Source: Bradyrhizobium neotropicale
GTDB lineage: Bacteria > Pseudomonadota > Alphaproteobacteria > Rhizobiales > Xanthobacteraceae
Length of the DNA: 64,000 bases
NCBI RefSeq assembly: GCF_001641695.1
Contig: NZ_LSEF01000089.1
Coordinates: 76,395-140,394, forward strand
Reading direction: 5' to 3'
Shown: in pieces, positions 58,762-64,000 of the stretch
How positions within the stretch are numbered: the stretch's first letter is position 1
Layout: every line of letters begins with the position of its first letter
Notes under the pieces: model-generated
The model's database searches: none
Told to the model about the DNA's origin: nothing
What the model saw: the letters and a program-made list of their open reading frames with translations, nothing else
Position numbers and translations under genes: made by a program

Positions 58762-59493
58762 ATGAGTATGCAGGACACCGCTTCTTCCGGAGTCGCGCTG
58801 TGGCGCCTGGTCGCCGACGGCATCGAGCGCGGCATCGCCGACGGCCGCTTTGCCGCCGGGGACAAACTGCCGGGCGAGATGGAGATCGCCGAAACCTATC
58901 GCGTGAACCGCCACACCGTGCGACGCGCGCTGGCCGCGCTTGCGGAGCGCGGCCTCGTGCGGGCCGAGCGCGGCAGCGGAACCTATGTCGAGGCACAGCG
59001 CCTCGCCTACCCGCTGCGCTCGCGCACGCGGTTTTCCGAGATCGTCGGCGCCGGCGGCCGCGAGCCACGCGGCCAGTTGATCGAAGCTTCGGAAGACGTC
59101 GCAACCCGTGAGCTCGCGCGGGAGCTCGGCCTGAAGGTCGGCGCACCGCTCGTCCGGATCGAAGCTATTCGCCTCGCCGACCGCACGCCGATCTGTGTCT
59201 CCACCACCTGGCTGTCAGCAGAGCTGTTTCCGAACGCGGGCACCGTGTTCGCGGCCACGCGCTCGATGACAAAGCTGCTGGAGCATTACGGCGTCCGCGA
59301 CTACCAGCGCGGCGCGACCCGGATCACCGCCGGCATCGTCGACGCGACCGACGCCGCGCGGCTCGATCTGGCGCTCGGCCGGCCGATCCTGGTGGTCGAC
59401 GCCACCGACCTCGATCTCGACGGCAAACCGCTGGTAACCAAGCACTCGCGCTTCGCGGCGGAGCGCGTGGAATTCCTGGTGGAGAACGGGTGA
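58762..59493 (+). CDS. phnF: GntR/HutC family regulator PhnF
   Basis: A 243-residue HutC-type GntR protein: an N-terminal winged helix (AETYRVNRHTVRRALAALAE) and a C-terminal chorismate-lyase-like effector domain (LGLKVGAPLVRIEAIRLADR). PhnF represses phn genes in other bacteria. The start is ATG 58762 or 58768. It is divergent from phnG across the palindromic operator. Confidence 0.92.
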   Translation: MSMQDTASSGVALWRLVADGIERGIADGRFAAGDKLPGEMEIAETYRVNRHTVRRALAALAERGLVRAERGSGTYVEAQRLAYPLRSRTRFSEIVGAGGREPRGQLIEASEDVATRELARELGLKVGAPLVRIEAIRLADRTPICVSTTWLSAELFPNAGTVFAATRSMTKLLEHYGVRDYQRGATRITAGIVDATDAARLDLALGRPILVVDATDLDLDGKPLVTKHSRFAAERVEFLVENG

Positions 59494-59558
59494 GCTGCCT
59501 GTTCTCCCTCTCCCCGTTCCTACGGGGTCGCGACGAGCTTCGCTCGCGGTGAGAATCA

Positions 59559-59654
59559 TAGGGTGGGCAAGGGCGCGCCCTTCGCGCGCCGTGCCCACCA
59601 TCTTTCCCGCGATGTCGACGTGAACGGTGGGCACGCTTGGCTTTGCCCACCCTA
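59559..59654. repeat. Long inverted repeat between phnF and phnE
   Basis: TAGGGTGGGCA (59559-59569) and TGCCCACCCTA (59644-59654) are perfect inverted ends, with a second pair (GTGCCCACCAT against GGTGGGCACG) inside. It is of a common Bradyrhizobium/Rhodopseudomonas repeat type and may terminate both converging units. Confidence 0.75.
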
Positions 59655-59666
59655 CGGGGTCTGTGA

Positions 59667-60515
59667 TCAGGCCACCGCGCGCCGCCCGATGATGGCGAAG
59701 CGGAGTTTTCCCGAGATGAAATCGATCGCGGCGACCGCGACCAGGATCATCAGGATCAGGAACGACACCTTCTGCCACTCCAGCACGCGGATCTGCTCGG
59801 CGAGTTGAAGACCGATGCCGCCAGCGCCGACGATACCGATGATGGTGGCCGAGCGCGTGTTCGATTCGATGAAGTAGAGCACCTGGCCGGCGATCACGGG
59901 CAGCACCTGCGGCATCAGGCCGAACCTGATCTCATGCAGCGCACTGCCGCCCGAGGCGCGGATGCCTTCGACCTGCTTCTGGTCGGCGCCCTCGATCGCC
60001 TCCGAGAACAGCTTGCCGAAGGCACCGAAATCCGACACCGCGATGGCGAGCACACCGGCAAACGGACCGAGCCCGACGACATTGATCCAGACCAGCGCCC
60101 AGATCAACGTATCGACGCCGCGGATCGAATCGAGGAAGCGCCGGACCGGAAAACGAAAGATGTTCGACGGCACCACGTTGCGCGCGGCGAGCAGACTGAC
60201 CGGAAGCGCAAACAGCGCGGCGAGCGAGGTGCCGAGCAGCGCGATCGACAACGTCTCGCCCAGCGCCTGCAGATATAGCGGCAGCGACGCACCGGGATCT
60301 GGCGGGATCATCATCATGCTGATCCAGCCGAGCTGGCTCAGCCCCGAGATGAGGCGCGACGGCGAAAAGTCGAGATCGACCAGGCCGAACACGAAGACGG
60401 CCAGAGCGGCGGCGAGCACCAGAGGCGTTGCGAGGCGTGCAGAGGCCGGCCGGTCGAACACATCGGGATAACGCGCGCGAAGCCGTGCGGTGTCGACCTC
60501 CTGAGGCTTGCTCAC
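59667..60515 (-). CDS. phnE: Phosphonate ABC transporter permease PhnE (second copy)
   Basis: A 282-residue membrane permease with about six helices and the EAA-type loop EGIRASGGSALHEIRFGLMP (interaction with the ATPase PhnC), then IGIVGAGGIG. It overlaps the other phnE by 4 bp; the two probably form a heterodimer. Confidence 0.93.
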   Translation of the reverse strand: MSKPQEVDTARLRARYPDVFDRPASARLATPLVLAAALAVFVFGLVDLDFSPSRLISGLSQLGWISMMMIPPDPGASLPLYLQALGETLSIALLGTSLAALFALPVSLLAARNVVPSNIFRFPVRRFLDSIRGVDTLIWALVWINVVGLGPFAGVLAIAVSDFGAFGKLFSEAIEGADQKQVEGIRASGGSALHEIRFGLMPQVLPVIAGQVLYFIESNTRSATIIGIVGAGGIGLQLAEQIRVLEWQKVSFLILMILVAVAAIDFISGKLRFAIIGRRAVA

Positions 60516-61396
60516 GTCCGCGCCTCCTTGCCGAACAGGCGGCCGCGCAACCAGCCGGTCGTGATGTCAATGATGAAGACCGTCACGATGATGGTAAGCA
60601 GGATCGCGCTGACGTCCGAATAGTAGAACTTGCGGATGGCGACGACGAGCTCCTGACCGATGCCGCCGGCGCCGACGAAGCCCATGACGGAAGCTTCGCG
60701 GACGTTGATCTCGAAGCGCAGCAGGGCATAGCTGGCATAGCCGGCAGTAACCTGCGGCACGACGGCGAAGCGCATGCAGGAGAGCCAGCTCGCGCCGGTC
60801 GAGCGGATGCCTTCCACCGGCTTCATGTCGGCATTCTCGACGATCTCCGAGAACAGCTTGCCGAGCGCACCGGTGGAGTGGATCGCAATCGCGAGCACGC
60901 CCGCCATCGGTCCGAGGCCGAAGGCAATGACGAAGATGAGCGCGAAGACGATGCCCGGCACCGTGCGCGCGAATTCAAGCAGTCGACGCACGAGGAAGCG
61001 CAGCCAGGGCCCCGGCGAGGTGTTCTCCGCGGCGAAGAAGTTGAGCGCGAAGGCGAAGACGGCACCGATCAGCGTGCCAACATAGCTGATCAGCAGCGTC
61101 TCGCCGAGCATCTTCAGCCATTTGCGCCAGCCCCAGAGCCACTCGCCGACATCGGTCCAGACGCGCTGGCCACTGTCGAGCGTGAGGATGCGGTCGAAAT
61201 AGCTGACGAAGTTGCCGAAATAGGTGAAGAGCGTGCGCAGGTTCACTTCCGCGCCGATCGCCGACAGGATCAGGGCGGCGACGAACAGCGCGATTCCAAA
61301 CAGGAGACGAAGCCGCTTGCGCGTGACCGCCTGGCGGTAGGCGGCATTGAGCGCGGCCAATTGCTGTTCGGGAAGGATCGAAACCGCGAGCGTCAT
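60512..61396 (-). CDS. phnE: Phosphonate ABC transporter permease PhnE (first copy)
   Basis: A 294-residue permease with an N-terminal helix, a periplasmic loop (to about residue 90), then the core (LLISYVGTLIGAVFAFALNF) and the EAA loop EGIRSTGASWLSCMRFAVVP, then MGFVGAGGIG. It is followed by its paralogue. Confidence 0.93.
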   Translation of the reverse strand: MTLAVSILPEQQLAALNAAYRQAVTRKRLRLLFGIALFVAALILSAIGAEVNLRTLFTYFGNFVSYFDRILTLDSGQRVWTDVGEWLWGWRKWLKMLGETLLISYVGTLIGAVFAFALNFFAAENTSPGPWLRFLVRRLLEFARTVPGIVFALIFVIAFGLGPMAGVLAIAIHSTGALGKLFSEIVENADMKPVEGIRSTGASWLSCMRFAVVPQVTAGYASYALLRFEINVREASVMGFVGAGGIGQELVVAIRKFYYSDVSAILLTIIVTVFIIDITTGWLRGRLFGKEART

Positions 61397-61473
61397 TTGA
61401 TCAGGGAACGTGGCCCGTCAAAAAGAGGAAGAGCCGGGTCCATCGACCCGGCTCCAGTGCGTCGTCCCGAAAC

Positions 61474-62409
61474 TCAGAACGCCTTCTTCTTACGCAGCGC
61501 ATCGACGAACTTGATCAGCTCGATCGTGCCATCCCAATCCTTGGTGCTCGCGGGATGAAAACCCTTCTTCTGGCCGTCGGAGAGGCGCTCGAACGCCGCC
61601 TTGTCCTTGGTCGGCGCCTCGAAAAACGCCTTCGCGATCGCCGCCTTGGCGTCTTCCGGCAGGTCGGTGTTGTAGGCGTAGGGGCCGTTGATGATCGGCG
61701 CCGACTTGTGGATGATACGGAAATCGTCCTTCTTCATCGCCGAACCGTCGGCGTTCTTCAGCATGCCCTTGGTCAGCATCTGCGCCAGCGTGGAATCATC
61801 GTCGCTGGTCCACTGGTTGGCCGCGACGTCCACCGTGCCCTGCGCCAGCGCCAGCATCGCGTTCTCATGGCTGCCCGTGAAGACGACCTTGCTGAAATAG
61901 GTGTCGGCGTCCGGAATGCCCATCTTGTCGAGCTCGAAGCGCGGCACGTTGTTGCCGGAGGTCGAGTTCGGATCGACGAGGCCGAGATTCTTGCCCTTGA
62001 GCTGATCGACGCTCTTGTAGGGGCTGCTCGCCTTGACGAAGAACACCGAGTAATAGCCGGTCGAGCCGTCGGCGTTGATGTCATTGGCGAAGGCGTCGGT
62101 CTTGACGCCGGTCAGGCGGGCGCGCGCGAACGATGCCGAGCCGTAGCTTGCGATGTGGATGTTGCCGGCGCGCTGGCCCTCGATCACGGCGGCATAGTCG
62201 TTGGCGATCCGCAGCGTGACCTTCACGCCGAGCTGCTTCGACAGATATTCCACGAACGGCGTCCAGCGCTCGGTGACGCCGGAGGCGTTTTCGGCCGGAA
62301 CGACCGCGAAGGTGAGTTCGGGATATTTGGCTTTCCAGTCTTCGGCGGAGGCGGATCCGGCAAAGGCCAGCGCGGCGGCGCCGGCAAGGACTAGTCTGCG
62401 AGTAATCAT
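61474..62409 (-). CDS. phnD: Phosphonate ABC transporter substrate-binding protein PhnD
   Basis: A 311-residue periplasmic protein with a signal peptide (residues 1-22, ending ASAED) and the PhnD core (ELTFAVVPAENASGVTERWT, GSASFARA, DPNSTSGNNVPRFELDKMGI). It binds phosphonates, commonly 2-aminoethylphosphonate. ATG 62409; it lies between phnC and the permeases with short gaps. Confidence 0.95.
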   Translation of the reverse strand: MITRRLVLAGAAALAFAGSASAEDWKAKYPELTFAVVPAENASGVTERWTPFVEYLSKQLGVKVTLRIANDYAAVIEGQRAGNIHIASYGSASFARARLTGVKTDAFANDINADGSTGYYSVFFVKASSPYKSVDQLKGKNLGLVDPNSTSGNNVPRFELDKMGIPDADTYFSKVVFTGSHENAMLALAQGTVDVAANQWTSDDDSTLAQMLTKGMLKNADGSAMKKDDFRIIHKSAPIINGPYAYNTDLPEDAKAAIAKAFFEAPTKDKAAFERLSDGQKKGFHPASTKDWDGTIELIKFVDALRKKKAF

Positions 62410-62467
62410 GATACCCTCTTCATCGGTTGGGGTCGGTTGACGCGAAACTGAAAACATAGGCGCCGGT

Positions 62468-63277
62468 TCAGGCTGCCGCCGCGGTCCCGAGCGCGGGAAC
62501 GCCTGCGGGCGCCGGCACGGGCATGCCGCCCATGACGTCGGCGGCTTCGAGGTCATAGAGCTCGCGCGCGACATGATCAGTCAGCGCGGACGGTGCGCCG
62601 TCGAACACCACGCGGCCCGCCGCCATGCCGATCAGGCGGTCGCAATAGCTGCGCGCCAGATCGAGCGAATGCAGGTTGCACAGCACGGTGATGCCGAAGT
62701 GCTTGTTGATGCGGAGCAGCGCATCCATCACGATCTTGGTGTTGCGCGGATCGAGCGAGGCGATCGGCTCATCGGCGAGAATGATGTCGGGCTGCTGGAC
62801 CAGCGCGCGTGCGATCGCAACGCGCTGCTGCTGGCCGCCGGAAAGCTGGTCGGCACGCTGGGCGGCGAGCGAGGCGATGTCGAACTGCTCGAGCGCCGAC
62901 ATCGCCAGCGCCCTGTCCTGCTCGGGCCAGACCTGCGTGAGCGAACGCCAGGCAGGGATCGCCGCGAGTCGCCCCATCAGAACGTTGGTCAGCACATCGA
63001 GCCTGCCGACCAGGTTGAACTGCTGGAAGATCATTGCCGATCGCGCCCGCCACTGCCGCAGCTCCTTGCCGCGCAGCGCGGTGACGTCGACGCCCTCGAA
63101 CAGGATGCGACCCTGTGTCGGCGTCACGAGGCGATTGATGGTCCGCAGCAAAGTCGACTTGCCGGCGCCGGATCGTCCGATCACGCCAACGAAGCCGCCG
63201 GGGGAAATTTGAAACGAAGCGTCGTCCACCGCGGCTTTTGCGCCGAAGCGGCACGTCAGGCCTTCCACCACCAGCAT
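62468..63277 (-). CDS. phnC: Phosphonate ABC transporter ATPase PhnC
   Basis: A 269-residue ATPase with Walker [20 protein letters not shown], the signature [14 protein letters not shown] and Walker [16 protein letters not shown] 63277 has GGAG 7 bp upstream; a TTG at 63289 is less likely. It is first in phnCDEE, 44 bp from a Pho box. Confidence 0.95.
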   Translation of the reverse strand: MLVVEGLTCRFGAKAAVDDASFQISPGGFVGVIGRSGAGKSTLLRTINRLVTPTQGRILFEGVDVTALRGKELRQWRARSAMIFQQFNLVGRLDVLTNVLMGRLAAIPAWRSLTQVWPEQDRALAMSALEQFDIASLAAQRADQLSGGQQQRVAIARALVQQPDIILADEPIASLDPRNTKIVMDALLRINKHFGITVLCNLHSLDLARSYCDRLIGMAAGRVVFDGAPSALTDHVARELYDLEAADVMGGMPVPAPAGVPALGTAAAA

Positions 63278-63320
63278 GCAGTGCTCCAAAGTAGCTGGCT
63301 GCCACCGCTAACGCCGACGC

Positions 63321-63338
63321 TTGACACTTGTGTGACAC
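63321..63338 (-). promoter_or_regulatory. Pho box of the phnCDEE operon
   Basis: On the minus strand: GTGTCACACAAGTGTCAA, two TGTCA units exactly 11 bp apart, the PhoB-box geometry. It lies 44 bp upstream of phnC and 114 bp upstream of the divergent acetyltransferase. Confidence 0.7.
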
Positions 63339-63451
63339 GTGCGTGGCCGTGCGGCGATCCAACACACCTCGTCCCCTGTCATCACTGCGTCATGACGTTG
63401 TCATCGAGCCGCTCGAAGACGGACGCCCGCCCTCGCGCTTTCGGATGCAAC

Positions 63452-64000
63452 ATGGCCGCCAAAATGCTTTCGGTCGAACCGACCATTGATCCCTCGGCGA
63501 AGCTGCATGAGACGAGGCTCGGCGCCTACACCGAGGTCGGCGCGCGCACGATCCTGCATGAAGTGGCGATGGGCGATTACTCCTACGTCGTGAACGACGC
63601 GCAGATCACCTACACCACCATTGGAAAATTCTGCTCGATCGCGGCGATGACGCGCATCAATCCCGGCAATCATCCGATGCATCGCGCCACGCAGGCCCAT
63701 TTCACCTATCGCTCGAGCGCCTACTTCGCGGGCGAGAGCGACGATTCCGAGTTCTTCGACTGGCGGCGCCAGCATCACGTCCATATCGGCCACGACGTCT
63801 GGATCGGCCATGGCGCGATCGTGCTGCCCGGCCGCAACATCGGCACCGGCGCGGTGATCGCGGCCGGCGCCATCGTCACCAAGGACGTGCCGGCTTATAC
63901 TATTGTCGCAGGCAATCCGGCGCGGATCGTCCGGCGGCGTTTCTCGGAAGAGATCGCCGGAAGGCTCGCCAGGCTCGCGTGGTGGGATTGGGATCACGAC
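63452..64000 (+). CDS. Hexapeptide-repeat acetyltransferase of phosphonate metabolism (partial)
   Basis: The first 183 residues of a left-handed beta-helix acyltransferase, running off the right edge. Hexapeptide repeats are seen from about residue 15 ([20 protein letters not shown]) and later as [39 protein letters not shown]. This subgroup is commonly found beside phn genes. I took ATG 63452; an ATG at 63464 is possible. The gene is divergent from phnC with the Pho box between them, so it may be co-regulated. Confidence 0.82.
   Translation, partial: MAAKMLSVEPTIDPSAKLHETRLGAYTEVGARTILHEVAMGDYSYVVNDAQITYTTIGKFCSIAAMTRINPGNHPMHRATQAHFTYRSSAYFAGESDDSEFFDWRRQHHVHIGHDVWIGHGAIVLPGRNIGTGAVIAAGAIVTKDVPAYTIVAGNPARIVRRRFSEEIAGRLARLAWWDWDHD

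Overview
The window is high-GC alphaproteobacterial DNA, most likely from Bradyrhizobium or a close relative. The signs are the DUF2948-hisD-UPF0262-phosphatase block, a complete split phn (C-P lyase) locus, DUF6496 and EthD genes, and several dispersed palindromic repeats. There is no rRNA and only one tRNA. I see no CRISPR array and no recognisable transposase.

Layout. 1-3281: end of maf, a low-molecular-weight phosphatase, UPF0262, hisD and DUF2948, all on the minus strand. 3364-10000: small oxidoreductases and hydrolases, a divergent TetR regulator with a palindromic operator, and a cyclic-nucleotide-domain/thioredoxin-reductase-like flavoprotein. 10321-24964: a 14.6-kb genomic island in tRNA-Thr(GGT). 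It is bounded by a 28-bp exact direct repeat of the tRNA 3' end. It carries a self-contained TonB uptake operon (DUF2946, receptor, exbB, exbD, tonB), a noncoding tract with tandem repeats and two related hairpins, a run of phage-like small genes, a serine recombinase, an unclassified reverse transcriptase preceded by a 139-bp direct repeat, and a Fic toxin/antitoxin pair. 25010-41684: a surface-protein region with an outer-membrane beta-barrel, two tandemly duplicated classical autotransporters, a globin, five paralogous AraC regulators in a row, a YadA-like trimeric adhesin with a small partner, and a LuxR solo. Eight copies of one 77-bp element lie in the promoter regions of this part; each contains a direct repeat of 21-22 bp period, the geometry expected of AraC-type operators. 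41770-47339: an IclR-controlled catabolic operon of meta-cleavage-type lower-pathway enzymes. 47437-51455: O-acetylhomoserine sulfhydrylase, a hydrolase, a basic DUF6496 protein and an SDR. 51581-64000: the phosphonate locus, phnGHIJKLMN divergent from phnF, then phnCDEE divergent from a hexapeptide acetyltransferase, with a PhnF-type palindrome and two Pho boxes.

How the parts work together. PhnCDEE imports phosphonates and PhnGHIJKLMN breaks the C-P bond; the sites seen suggest PhoB activation and PhnF repression. The IclR operon probably degrades a ring-cleavage product whose dioxygenase lies outside the window. The AraC array, the shared 77-bp element and the adhesin genes look like one co-evolved surface-remodelling module. 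The island adds a metal or metallophore uptake system and two defence- or addiction-type modules (reverse transcriptase and Fic).
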